Shown here piece after piece: positions 1 through 7,940 of a stretch of 64,000 bases of DNA (the first letter of the stretch is position 1; every line of letters begins with the position of its first letter). Source of the stretch: Chachezhania sediminis. Lineage in GTDB: Bacteria; Pseudomonadota; Alphaproteobacteria; Rhodobacterales; Rhodobacteraceae. Where the stretch lies: positions 372,001 through 436,000 of the forward strand of contig NZ_VOPH01000003.1 of assembly GCF_009765275.1 (NCBI RefSeq), written 5' to 3'. The translations under genes and the position numbers were made by a program. The notes beneath the pieces are model-generated. The model was not told the DNA's origin. It did no database searches and worked only from the letters and a program-made list of their open reading frames with translations.

Positions 1-239
1 CCGTTTTCCCGCGCCTCGTTCGCGCAGATGTCGCAGATGTCGGCGGTGCCGACATTGCCGCAGTTCAGGCATTCCCGCGCGGTTTCGGCCACCACCTGCA
101 TGGCATCCGCCAAGGGATGCAGAAGCAGCGACCGCTTGCGGATCAGGTGCAGCACCGCCCGCCGGGCCGAACGTGGGCCCAGTCCCGGCAGCTTCGCCAT
201 CAGCGCGATCAGTTCCTCGATCGGGTCCGCTACAGCCAT
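1..239 (-). CDS. recR: Recombination mediator RecR, N-terminal part (cut by window edge)
   Basis: RecR acts with RecF and RecO to load RecA onto gapped DNA in the cytoplasm. The 79 visible residues start [19 protein letters not shown] and continue with the helix-hairpin-helix segment [14 protein letters not shown] four-cysteine zinc finger follows ([16 protein letters not shown], about residues 57-72). The Toprim domain and C-terminus lie beyond base 1. The ATG at 239 is 31 bases after the ybaB stop. The order dnaX-ybaB-recR on one strand is the classical bacterial arrangement, so co-transcription is likely. The family assignment is secure and only the 3' end is missing. Confidence 0.95.
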   Translation of the reverse strand, partial: MAVADPIEELIALMAKLPGLGPRSARRAVLHLIRKRSLLLHPLADAMQVVAETARECLNCGNVGTADICDICANEAREN

Positions 240-270
240 GGAATACCTCGGTCAAACGGACCCGAACCGG

Positions 271-624
271 TCAGAAAGGCAGCTTCATGTCCTTGGGCAG
301 GCCCAGGCTTTCGGTCAGCTTTTCCATCTCCTGCTGGTGACGGACCTGTGCCTTCTGCTGGGCGTCTTTGATCGCGGCCAGGATCAGGTCCTCGACCATC
401 TCCTTCTCGGTCGCCACCAGGATCGACGGGTCGATGTCCAGCGCCTTCAGTTCGCCCTTGGCGGTGCAGGTCGCGGTCACCAGGCCGGCACCGGCCTCGC
501 CCACCACGTTCATGCGGGCCATCTCTTCCTGAAGCTCGACCATCTTGGTCTGCATTTCCTTGGCCGCGCTCATCATCTTGGCCATGTCGCCCAGACCGCC
601 AAGTCCGCCCAGTCCCTTCAGCAT
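271..624 (-). CDS. ybaB: YbaB/EbfC family nucleoid-associated protein
   Basis: This is a small DNA-binding protein of the YbaB/EbfC family (117 aa), which in other bacteria forms dimers and coats DNA. It starts MLKGLGGLGGLGDMAKMM. A charged helical segment follows (residues 20-40, EMQTKMVELQEEM). The conserved core then has VTATCTAKGELKALDIDP and a C-terminal helix with the family pattern DLILAAIKDAQQKA. The start at 624 was preferred to an in-frame ATG at 645 because AAGGA lies seven bases before it. It sits between dnaX (103 bases upstream) and recR (31 bases downstream), the usual context. Confidence 0.93.
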   Translation of the reverse strand: MLKGLGGLGGLGDMAKMMSAAKEMQTKMVELQEEMARMNVVGEAGAGLVTATCTAKGELKALDIDPSILVATEKEMVEDLILAAIKDAQQKAQVRHQQEMEKLTESLGLPKDMKLPF

Positions 625-727
625 CTCGATATCCTTTTTCTGCATGGGGCCGCCGGGGGCCCTGAAAATCTGTCCGGAGATAGGCAAAGCATGCCTGTTC
701 CACAAGGCATTCCGCGTGGAGCGGACG

Positions 728-2503
728 TCAGTCGTCGTCGAACGGGTCCCATTCATCGGGCACCTCGGGCAGGGCTTCCGCCTCGGCCTGGGCGGCCAGT
801 TCGGCCTGGGTATGGACCTCCAGCAGCTTGGCCTTGGGAAAATGCTCCAGCACCGACTGCACCATGGGGTGGGCCAGCGCCTCGTTCCGCAGCGCGGTCT
901 TGGCGGCGTCGTTCACCTCGGAAATCGACGGCGCGCCGCCGCTGGACACGACCGAGATCGCCCAGCGGTTCCCGGTCCAGGCCTGCAGCCGCGCGCCCAG
1001 ACGCTGGGACAGGTCGGCCGGCGCAGTCTCGGCGGGTTCGAACTCGATCCGGCCGGGCTGATAGCTGACCAGGCGGACATCGTTTTCCACGTCGATCAGA
1101 AGTTTCACGTCGCGGTGCGACCGGATGAGTTCGACGACATGGTGGAAGGTCGGAAAATGGGCCAGCGCATGGGCCGCATCGGCCCGGACCGCCTGTGCCG
1201 TGGGCGCGCCCGCGCCCGAGGACACCGACCGTGTGCGCATCGCAGGCGCCGGTGCGCTGCCCGACACGTGCGCCGAAGCACTGGCCGACGGCCCGCCGTT
1301 GCCACCGCGCGGTCCCGGCGCGGGGCCACGGGTCGGCATCGTGGGCGCGTTATGGATCGTGCGGACCAGTTCCTCGGGCGAGGGCAGGTCGGCCACATGG
1401 GTCAGGCGGATGATCGCCATCTCGGCTGCCATCATGGAATTCGGGGCGGCGGCGACCTCTTCCAGCGCCTTCAGCAGCATCTGCCACATCCGCGACAGCG
1501 CCCGCATCGGCAGGCCCGCGGCCATGGCGACGCCGCGGTCGCGTTCGTCCGGCGATACGGTCGGATCCTCGGCCGCATCCGGCGTGATCTTCACGACCGA
1601 CACCCAGTGCGTGATCTCTGCCAGATCGCGCAGCACCGCCATCGGGTCGGCGCCTTCGGCATATTGCGACCCCAGCTCCTGCAGCGCACCCGCCGCGTCG
1701 CCCTTCAGGATCATGTCCATCAGGTCCAGCACCCGGCCGCGATCCGCCAGGCCCAGCATGGCGCGCACCTGTTCGGCCGTCGTTTCGCCCGCACCATGGC
1801 TGATCGCCTGGTCCAGAAGCGAGGTCGCGTCGCGCGCGGATCCTTCGGCGGCGCGCGTGATCAGCGCCAGCGCGTCATCGGCGATCTGCGCGCCTTCGGC
1901 CACGGCGATGCGGCGCATCAGGCCGATCATGTCCTCGGGCTCGATCCGGCGCAGGTCGAAGCGCTGGCAACGGGACAGGACCGTGACCGGGACCTTGCGG
2001 ATCTCGGTCGTGGCAAAGATGAACTTCACGTGGGCGGGGGGTTCTTCCAGCGTCTTCAAGAGCGCGTTGAACGCGCTGGTCGACAGCATGTGAACTTCGT
2101 CGATGATGTAGATCTTGTAGCGCGCCTTGGCGGCGGCATAGTGGACGCTTTCGATGATCTCGCGGATGTCGTTCACGCCGGTGCGGGACGCCGCGTCCAT
2201 CTCCAGCACGTCGACATGGCGGCCTTCCATGATCTCGCGGCAGTTCTCGCAGACCCCGCAGGGTTCGGTCGTGGGCTGGCCGTTGCCGTCCGGACCAGTA
2301 CAGTTGATGCCCTTGGCGATGATCCGCGCGGTCGTCGTCTTCCCCGTCCCGCGGATGCCGGTCATGATGAAGGCCTGCGCGATCCGCCCCGCCTGGAAGG
2401 CGTTCTTCAGGGTGCGCACCATGGCATCCTGACCCACGAGATCCGCGAAGGTCTCGGGGCGGTATTTCCGGGCAAGCACCTTGTAGGCGGGCTGATCGGT
2501 CAT
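728..2503 (-). CDS. dnaX: DNA polymerase III subunit gamma/tau
   Basis: DnaX is the ATPase and organiser of the clamp loader in the replicative polymerase. The 591-residue protein starts MTDQPAYKVLARKYRPETF. It has a Walker A loop GIRGTGKTT (about residues 49-57), zinc-binding cysteines at about C68, C82, C85 and C88, a DEVH Walker B (IIDEVHML), and an SRC arginine-finger motif (LSRCQRFDLRR). The later part is Gly/Ala/Pro-rich, followed by the tau-specific C-terminal region that ends in an acidic tail (DEWDPFDDD). The start at 2503 has GGAG five bases upstream; an in-frame extension to 2590 lacks family similarity. First gene of dnaX-ybaB-recR. Confidence 0.96.
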   Translation of the reverse strand: MTDQPAYKVLARKYRPETFADLVGQDAMVRTLKNAFQAGRIAQAFIMTGIRGTGKTTTARIIAKGINCTGPDGNGQPTTEPCGVCENCREIMEGRHVDVLEMDAASRTGVNDIREIIESVHYAAAKARYKIYIIDEVHMLSTSAFNALLKTLEEPPAHVKFIFATTEIRKVPVTVLSRCQRFDLRRIEPEDMIGLMRRIAVAEGAQIADDALALITRAAEGSARDATSLLDQAISHGAGETTAEQVRAMLGLADRGRVLDLMDMILKGDAAGALQELGSQYAEGADPMAVLRDLAEITHWVSVVKITPDAAEDPTVSPDERDRGVAMAAGLPMRALSRMWQMLLKALEEVAAAPNSMMAAEMAIIRLTHVADLPSPEELVRTIHNAPTMPTRGPAPGPRGGNGGPSASASAHVSGSAPAPAMRTRSVSSGAGAPTAQAVRADAAHALAHFPTFHHVVELIRSHRDVKLLIDVENDVRLVSYQPGRIEFEPAETAPADLSQRLGARLQAWTGNRWAISVVSSGGAPSISEVNDAAKTALRNEALAHPMVQSVLEHFPKAKLLEVHTQAELAAQAEAEALPEVPDEWDPFDDD

Positions 2504-2571
2504 GACGACTCCGGTCTTGAGGTCCGTGGCAGAGTACGGCCCCGCCGGACCCGAGCGCAACCGCCCCCGAA

Positions 2572-2606
2572 GAGGAAAGACGCGCGGCACGGGGCCGCCG
2601 CGCGTC
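2572..2606 (-). terminator. Rho-independent terminator after the DUF1254 gene
   Basis: On the minus strand, GACGCGCGGC and GCCGCGCGTC form a perfect 10-bp stem around an 8-base loop, followed directly by TTTCCTCTT. It lies 18 bases past the stop of the DUF1254 gene and before dnaX, so it separates the two transcription units. Confidence 0.65.
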
Positions 2607-2623
2607 GGGTCACCGCGGCCGGG

Positions 2624-4063
2624 TCAGTTCGCCGCCTTGGCGATGGCCGGGGGCGCCCACTGGCCGGTAGTGACGGTGCGGTGCGGCGCGTACAGGCGCA
2701 TGGTCACGTTGAACGGGCCCTTGGGCGTGGGCAGCCAGTTGTCTTGCCTGTCGGGCCCGGGGCTTTCGTTCTGGAAATAAAGGTCGAGAGACCCGTCGGC
2801 ATTGGTCTTCAGGTCCATCCAGCTCGACAGTGCGAAACGGTTCAGGTCGTTGGCGACCTGAAAGCCGTCGTTGTCATAGACCGTGACCGACCAGAAGGCA
2901 TCGACCGGCGGGATCTGGTCCTTCTCGAAATGCAGGACATAGTCGTGCTTTCCCGCATCCAGCGCATCGCCATCGGCATCCGAGACCGAAATCGGATAGA
3001 CCGCGTCCTGGGGCTGGTTGATGCCCAGGCCGATATCGGCCACGACGGCGCGCTTCAGATAGTTGTTGCCGAAGACGCCCACGGATTCGGTGTCCATCGA
3101 CCAGCCGTTGACCACCGTCGACACCCGCGGAGCTTTCCACGCGATCAGCTTCAGCGCGGTTTCGGGGGCGGCGTTCAGCGCGGCCTGCACCACCGGATCG
3201 GCCTTGTCGAAGTCGAAGCTGTCGCCTTCGACGATGCCCAGGCGCTTCATCCGTTCCAGCATCGACACGTCGGTGATGTGGGGCGGTTCGGTCTTCATCA
3301 GCTCGGCCGCAGCGGTAAAGAAGGTTTCGCCGTCCATCTTCTTGATCTGGATCTTGGGCGGTGTCGCGATGTCGGTGCCCGGGATCGGATCGTGCTTGGG
3401 CGCCTCGTAGGGCTGTCCCCATTTTTCCAGCGGCATCAGCTTGTAACCAGCCTGGATCTTGTGGACGGCGTCATAGTCCTGAGGACCGTCCGTCTTGGTT
3501 CGGCCGATCAGCCACAGGTGGCGCGTCGGCGCGCCAATGACGGTCGAATTCTCGGGCAGCCCGTAGGTTTCGACAAGTTTGCCCTTCAGATCGGGGCGCC
3601 AGTCCGGCGGGACGAGGATGAAGTTCTGCGCGTCGGTCCCGGTGGTGCGCCAGCCGGGGGCGGCGAAGGTGTCGGTCCACATGTCCAGAAACGGCATCAG
3701 GTAGTAGCGGCCACCGGTGTCGGGCACCGACAGGACCATAGGACCGCCGGTCAGATCGATGAAGGCCGATGAATAGAGCGTGTCGAAATTGGGCCGGACG
3801 ACGGTCCTGTCCGCCGCGGTGGGGTAGGTCGGGATGTTGTCGATCAGGTTCATCGCTCCGCCGCCGAAGGCACCGGCCCCTTCGGGAAGGCTGACCAGCT
3901 GGCGGCGGGTCAGGTCCATCGTGACCAGCGGGTAGAAATAGAGATAAGCATCGACGGCGATGGCATCGGCCTCGTCGCGGGTCAGGTCGGCCGCAAGGGC
4001 CGGCTGGCCCAGGGCCGTGACGAGGGAAAGCGCGGCGCCGGCCGCAAGGGACAATAGCTTCAT
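2624..4063 (-). CDS. Secreted DUF1254/DUF1214 domain protein
   Basis: A 479-residue exported protein of unknown function. A Sec signal peptide spans about residues 1-24 (MKLLSLAAGAALSLVTALG, cleavage after AALA). The DUF1254 module follows (VDAYLYFYPLVTMDLTRRQ, then NIPTYP and RPNFDTLYSSAFIDL). The C-terminal DUF1214 half includes FWSVTVYDNDGFQVANDLNR and DLYFQNESPG. These paired domains are common in secreted bacterial proteins, and no catalytic role is established to my knowledge. The gene stands alone, with a terminator behind it and an inverted repeat about 90 bases upstream (4152-4178) that may be an operator. The start has a GGAGG-like site (RC of cctccgg) before it. Confidence 0.85.
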   Translation of the reverse strand: MKLLSLAAGAALSLVTALGQPALAADLTRDEADAIAVDAYLYFYPLVTMDLTRRQLVSLPEGAGAFGGGAMNLIDNIPTYPTAADRTVVRPNFDTLYSSAFIDLTGGPMVLSVPDTGGRYYLMPFLDMWTDTFAAPGWRTTGTDAQNFILVPPDWRPDLKGKLVETYGLPENSTVIGAPTRHLWLIGRTKTDGPQDYDAVHKIQAGYKLMPLEKWGQPYEAPKHDPIPGTDIATPPKIQIKKMDGETFFTAAAELMKTEPPHITDVSMLERMKRLGIVEGDSFDFDKADPVVQAALNAAPETALKLIAWKAPRVSTVVNGWSMDTESVGVFGNNYLKRAVVADIGLGINQPQDAVYPISVSDADGDALDAGKHDYVLHFEKDQIPPVDAFWSVTVYDNDGFQVANDLNRFALSSWMDLKTNADGSLDLYFQNESPGPDRQDNWLPTPKGPFNVTMRLYAPHRTVTTGQWAPPAIAKAAN

Positions 4064-4151
4064 CGGGACCTCCGGAAATCGAAGCGGTACTCGTCGGTCC
4101 GGCCAGAACGGTGGCCGGTCTCTGTGGTGTTATCATGCAAAGGCGGGTGGG

Positions 4152-4178
4152 TATTCACCTTTCAGAAGGTTGTGAATA
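4152..4178. promoter_or_regulatory. Inverted repeat upstream of the DUF1254 gene
   Basis: TATTCAC and GTGAATA are perfect inverted arms separated by 13 bases, and the spacer itself contains ACCTT/AAGGT arms. It lies 89 bases before the DUF1254 start codon. This is a possible regulator-binding site; no regulator can be named. Confidence 0.35.
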
Positions 4179-4291
4179 TCGGCCAGCGGGGATGCATCTT
4201 TCGGATGGCGCGGGGCCGGCGAAGGCGGCGGTGGCGGGCGGCGCGCGGTCCGGCATGACGGCCCCGACCGTTTGCACCGCCCGCTTGCCCC

Positions 4292-4317
4292 GGCAGCCCT
4301 GCTTGCGCAGGGCTGCC
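4292..4317. other. Perfect 11-bp hairpin downstream of rsgA
   Basis: GGCAGCCCTGC pairs with GCAGGGCTGCC across a 4-base loop, about 33 bases past the rsgA stop. No U-tract follows on either strand, so it is at best a weak or Rho-assisted terminator or an RNA-stabilising stem. The rest of 4064-4349 shows no gene. Confidence 0.4.
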
Positions 4318-4349
4318 TTGCGGAACCGCCCCGTCCGCGTCTTCGGCGG

Positions 4350-5393
4350 TCAGCGGCGGTCCTTCTTCTCGCGCGTGACCTGGCGGACCATCTTGCCGAA
4401 GGCCCGGCCCCGGGCGCGGGCCTGGGCGATGGTTTCCGAATTGTGCCGGTCCTCGCGCCGCAGTTTCTGCCAGCGGGCCAGCCGGTCCGGTGACAGGTTG
4501 CCATCGGCTATGGCCGCCTGGACCGCGCAGCCCGGCTCGGTTTCGTGCGTGCAGTCGCCGAAGCGGCACTGCGCCGCGAGGTCCGCGATGTCGTCGAAAA
4601 CCTGGTCGATGCCGTCCTCCACCCCCGTCAGGCGCAGGGCACGCATGCCGGGTGTGTCGATCAGCCAGCCGCCCGCCGGCAGGCGGTAGAGCGCGCGGGA
4701 TGTCGTGGTGTGCCGGCCCTTGGCGTCGTCCTCGCGGATGCCCTGGGTTGCCAGCGCCTGACCGGTCAGCGTGCCGACCAGCGTCGACTTGCCGACGCCG
4801 GACGATCCGACACAGGCCAGCGTCTGACCCTTGCCGCACCAGTCGGCCAGCGCCCCGGCCGCCGCGGGATCGCGAGCGTCCAGCGCCACGTGGGGCACCG
4901 TCCGGGCGACCTTTCGCAGGGCGTCCTGCACCAGATCGGGATCGGCGCAGAGGTCGGACTTCGTCACCACGATCAGCGGCTGGGCTCCGGCCGCATGGGC
5001 CAGCGCCAGATAGCGTTCCAGCCGCGCCGGGTTGAAGTCGGCATTGGCCGAGGTGACGATCAGCAGCGTATCGACATTGGCCGCTATCAGCTGGTCCACA
5101 GCCCCGGTCCCGGCCGCGCGCCGTTTCAGCAGGCTGGTGCGGTCCAGTACGCGGGACATCCGGCCCGTGTCCGGGGCATAAAGCACCCAGTCGCCCACGG
5201 CCGTATCACCGGCCGGAAGGTCGGGCGGCAGGGTCAGGTCGACGGGACCGTCGGCCGACAGGCCTTCGAGTCGCGACCGGTGGACGGCGGCGATGCGCGC
5301 CGGGCGAAGGGTTTCGAAATCTGCCAGGCTCAACTGGCTCTGGAACTGCGCGGACCAGCCGAGGTCCGGCAGCGTGTAGGAAGGGTGGGTCAA
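4350..5393 (-). CDS. rsgA: Ribosome small subunit-dependent GTPase RsgA
   Basis: RsgA is a circularly permuted GTPase that checks late 30S maturation. The 347-residue protein has the permuted motif order: G4 (VTKSDL, about 143-148) before G1 (GSSGVGKST, 196-204), then G3 (DTPGM, 246-250). An OB-like N-terminal domain precedes them. The C-terminal zinc knuckle has C276, C281, H283 and C289 (CRFGDCTHETEPGC), followed by a basic tail. The start is a TTG at 5393 with AGGG about 7 bases upstream; a stop lies just upstream in frame, so no longer start is available. The gene is 3' of ffs on the same strand. Confidence 0.93.
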   Translation of the reverse strand: MTHPSYTLPDLGWSAQFQSQLSLADFETLRPARIAAVHRSRLEGLSADGPVDLTLPPDLPAGDTAVGDWVLYAPDTGRMSRVLDRTSLLKRRAAGTGAVDQLIAANVDTLLIVTSANADFNPARLERYLALAHAAGAQPLIVVTKSDLCADPDLVQDALRKVARTVPHVALDARDPAAAGALADWCGKGQTLACVGSSGVGKSTLVGTLTGQALATQGIREDDAKGRHTTTSRALYRLPAGGWLIDTPGMRALRLTGVEDGIDQVFDDIADLAAQCRFGDCTHETEPGCAVQAAIADGNLSPDRLARWQKLRREDRHNSETIAQARARGRAFGKMVRQVTREKKDRR

Positions 5394-5516
5394 TGGTCTG
5401 CCCTGTCATCTGAACATGCATAAGGGCGCGCTGCGGATGTCGCGGCGCGCGTGTCAGACGGGGCAATCCCTGCCGGTTTTCCGGCGACCGGGTGTCAGGC
5501 TGAATGTCGGCCGCGT

Positions 5517-5558
5517 TCAGGCGGCAGCGGTGCCCCGATGGGAAACACGGACAATCAT
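5517..5558 (-). CDS. Possible 13-residue leader/small ORF between ffs and rsgA
   Basis: An ATG with AAAGGA five bases upstream opens a 13-codon frame, MIVRVSHRGTAAA, followed by a stop. It lies on the same strand as rsgA, 60 bases past the 3' end of the SRP RNA and 120 bases before rsgA. The strong ribosome binding site is the only positive evidence. I do not recognise the peptide. It could be a leader controlling rsgA, or chance. Confidence 0.3.
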   Translation of the reverse strand: MIVRVSHRGTAAA

Positions 5559-5620
5559 GACGTTCCTTTCGTGCTTCGCGTGGAGGGCCCGGGGATGAAC
5601 CGGCGGGCCCGGGGCTGAAG

Positions 5621-5718
5621 GTGAGAGGCTGGACAACGACCCAAGCGGGGCTCGTTACGGCTGCTTCCTTCCGGATCTGACCGGGTTGGCGAGGCGCTTA
5701 CCCGCGCCAACCTCTCAA
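5621..5718 (-). ncRNA. ffs: Signal recognition particle RNA, bacterial small type (4.5S)
   Basis: This is the RNA of the signal recognition particle, which binds Ffh to target membrane proteins. The minus strand carries the diagnostic apical loop core GGTCAGATCCGGAAGGAAG followed by CAGCC. The molecule is closed by complementary ends, GAGAGGTTGG at the 5' side and CCAGCCTCTC at the 3' side, about 98 nt apart, the normal length of the small bacterial form. A good promoter lies directly upstream. Exact ends are set from the terminal helix. Confidence 0.95.
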
Positions 5719-5723
5719 GGCCC

Positions 5724-5752
5724 GATATAGGAGATGGGCGCGCGAGGTGCAA
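5724..5752 (-). promoter_or_regulatory. Sigma-70 type promoter of ffs
   Basis: On the minus strand TTGCAC (5747-5752) and TATATC (5724-5729) are separated by exactly 17 bases. The predicted start of transcription, six to seven bases on, coincides with the 5' end of the SRP RNA. It lies just after the stop of the phosphodiesterase gene, so ffs is an independent unit. Confidence 0.65.
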
Positions 5753-5771
5753 GACAGGGCTGCCACGTTGC

Positions 5772-7712
5772 CTAACGCGACAGGTCGAGCCGCAGGGACA
5801 GGAATCCGCCGCTGCCATTGTCGCTGGTGTCCAGCAGCCGTGCGCCCAGATCGGACAGGTGCGCACGGGCGCCCGGGCCAGTGGGGACGCGGACGGTGGT
5901 GCCGGGCAGCGGGGCGAAGCGCCATGGGCCGTCAGCGTCCGGCACGACAGCTTCGGCGTCCCTGGCGCGCGCCAGATAGCGGCGCAGGGCGCCGCGGGCG
6001 CCGACCGGGGGCAGCGACAGCTGCGTGACGCCGTCCAGCGCCCGGATGTGCCCCCCGCCCGCGGCGCGGTAGCCGCTGGTGATCACGGCGAAGCGGTCGT
6101 CGGGCCTGCCCTTGCCGGACAGCCGGATACGTGCTGCCGGGCCTAGCGCCATGCCATTGGCGGCGAAGCCCGCGGGGCGGCCGACGTCGATGGCGTAGTC
6201 GAGGCCGAAGAGCATGTCGAACTGGTGCCCGGCCCAGAGCGGGTCCAGCAACGGTGCGTCCTGCGCCCCGGCCGCGACCTGCAGGAAGCCGGAGGCGGAC
6301 TGTTCCAGCCACAGTTTAGCCCGCTCGCGGGTCAGGATCACCACGGCCAGCCCGTCGGCAAAGGGGCAAAGGTCGGCCACGTGGCGTTCCAGCAGCGGCC
6401 CGGCCGGGACGTCGGTATAGAAACCGGGCCCGGCCAGCCCTCCGGTCCGCGCAGGCGACAGCGCCACAAGAAGCGGCAGGTCCCCGGCCCCGGTTCCGGA
6501 CAGGTGAGGGCGGACGGCCTCTTTCTGGGCCGCGGCCAGAAGTGACAGGCTGCGGTCCGCGGCGAAGAGGCTGAAATAGCTGTGAAGCGGGGCGCCGGTC
6601 GCGCCAAGGGGGCGCGACATGCAGGCGCGTGTCCGGGCGTGGCCCGGCTGCAGAACCCTGGCCAGCCCTGCATCCTCCGGCGCATCGCCGGAAACACTGC
6701 GCAGCTGCGAGGTGCCACCGGCGGCCTGCCATTTGCCATCCTCGCCGCGGATCAGGTCCAGGTCGATCACCCCCAGCAGCCGCCCGCCTGCGCCGGGCAT
6801 GACGGTGGGCTTGCCATGGACCAGCCCGGCCTTTGCATCGACGTGGGCAAGGCCTTCGTGGTCCGGCCCGGGAAAGCGGCGATGGGTGTGGCCCGCGACC
6901 ACGGCGTCGATGCCGTCCAGCGCCGCCACCGGCAGGACGGCGTTTTCCATGCCCGGCTTCGCCTCGGCCGCGCCAAAGCCGGTATGGGCCAGCGCCAGGA
7001 TCACGTCGCAGTCCTTGTTCCGCAGACGCGCCACGGTGGCACGGGCGGCGTTGACCATGTCGCCGACCTCGATCTGGCCATTTGTGGCATGGGCCACCCA
7101 GGTGCGGGTCTGGGGCGGCAGCAGCGACAGGACACCCACCCGCAGCGGCCCGGCAGGTCCGGCGACCACGTCCAGCACGGTGTGATCGGACAGGTCCGGG
7201 AAGGCGGGGCCGTCGGGGCCGGTGTTCAGCACCAGATTCGACGACAGGACGGGGCAGGGGGCGGCGGTCAGCGCCCGCGCCAGTGCCGGCAGGCCGAAGT
7301 CGAAATCGTGATTGCCCAGGCCCAGCACGTCATAACCCAGATGGCCAAAGGCCAGCATGGCCGGGTGGGGGGCGTCCTTGTCGCCGCTCTTGTCCCCGTG
7401 GGTGTCACCCTCCGGGTCCAGATCCGACCAGGGCAGGGCCGCGACGTCCCCCATGGGCGTACCCTGCAGGGCATCGCCATTGTCGACCAGCAGGACGGCG
7501 GCATCGCCGGCCTCGGCCCGGGCTTTTGCGATCAGGGGCGCCAGCCGGGTCAGCCCCGCCGCGGGATCCGGGCGGTCGGCGAAATAGTCGTGGCCAGTCA
7601 GGTTCATGTGGAGGTCGGTTGTCGCCAGGATGCGCAGCCGCGCGGTTGCAGGACCACCGACACGCGTATTCGCGTCGCGGGAGGCCGGCGAATGGTTCGT
7701 CGTGGCGGTCAC
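5772..7712 (-). CDS. 2',3'-cyclic-nucleotide 2'-phosphodiesterase / 5'-nucleotidase family protein
   Basis: A 646-residue two-domain nucleotidase of the CpdB/UshA family. The N-terminal metallophosphatase domain carries the metal-ligand motifs LATTDLHMNL, DNGDALQGTP, GNHDFDFG and GHTHRRFPG. The C-terminal 5'-nucleotidase domain includes the substrate-pocket segment FAVITSGYRAAGGGH. The start is taken as GTG at 7712, with AGGGA six bases before it; in-frame codons up to 7841 are basic and not family-like. CpdB proteins are usually periplasmic, but no clear signal peptide follows this start, so the location is uncertain. It is divergent from nudC, 228 bases away. The length fits CpdB. Confidence 0.85.
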   Translation of the reverse strand: MTATTNHSPASRDANTRVGGPATARLRILATTDLHMNLTGHDYFADRPDPAAGLTRLAPLIAKARAEAGDAAVLLVDNGDALQGTPMGDVAALPWSDLDPEGDTHGDKSGDKDAPHPAMLAFGHLGYDVLGLGNHDFDFGLPALARALTAAPCPVLSSNLVLNTGPDGPAFPDLSDHTVLDVVAGPAGPLRVGVLSLLPPQTRTWVAHATNGQIEVGDMVNAARATVARLRNKDCDVILALAHTGFGAAEAKPGMENAVLPVAALDGIDAVVAGHTHRRFPGPDHEGLAHVDAKAGLVHGKPTVMPGAGGRLLGVIDLDLIRGEDGKWQAAGGTSQLRSVSGDAPEDAGLARVLQPGHARTRACMSRPLGATGAPLHSYFSLFAADRSLSLLAAAQKEAVRPHLSGTGAGDLPLLVALSPARTGGLAGPGFYTDVPAGPLLERHVADLCPFADGLAVVILTRERAKLWLEQSASGFLQVAAGAQDAPLLDPLWAGHQFDMLFGLDYAIDVGRPAGFAANGMALGPAARIRLSGKGRPDDRFAVITSGYRAAGGGHIRALDGVTQLSLPPVGARGALRRYLARARDAEAVVPDADGPWRFAPLPGTTVRVPTGPGARAHLSDLGARLLDTSDNGSGGFLSLRLDLSR

Positions 7713-7940
7713 AGTCTGTCCCTGTCTTCGGGCCCGGTCTTCGGCTTCTTTTTTCGCCCGCCGTTCCGGCGATGCCGCGATGCGGGAGCGTAACCGGGAA
7801 GGGGCGGCCGTTCCAAGCGGCTTGCGGCAGCATTGCATCATCGCGCGACACTCCGGCGCGGGGATCGGTCACTTCCCGTTGGCGCAACCTCCCGGACTGC
7901 GCTAGCACTCGTCGGGCGCTGGCACGGACAGGAGGACCCC

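Noticed and set aside
728-2503. Programmed frameshift in dnaX to make gamma
   Set aside because: No clear A-rich slippery heptamer with following stem was seen in the expected region, so only the full-length product is reported.
545-3772. Plus-strand open frame of over 1000 codons opposite dnaX and the DUF1254 gene
   Set aside because: The minus strand here encodes clear DnaX and DUF1254 proteins. The plus frame is a low-complexity His/Arg/Gly-rich product of high-GC codon bias with no motif.
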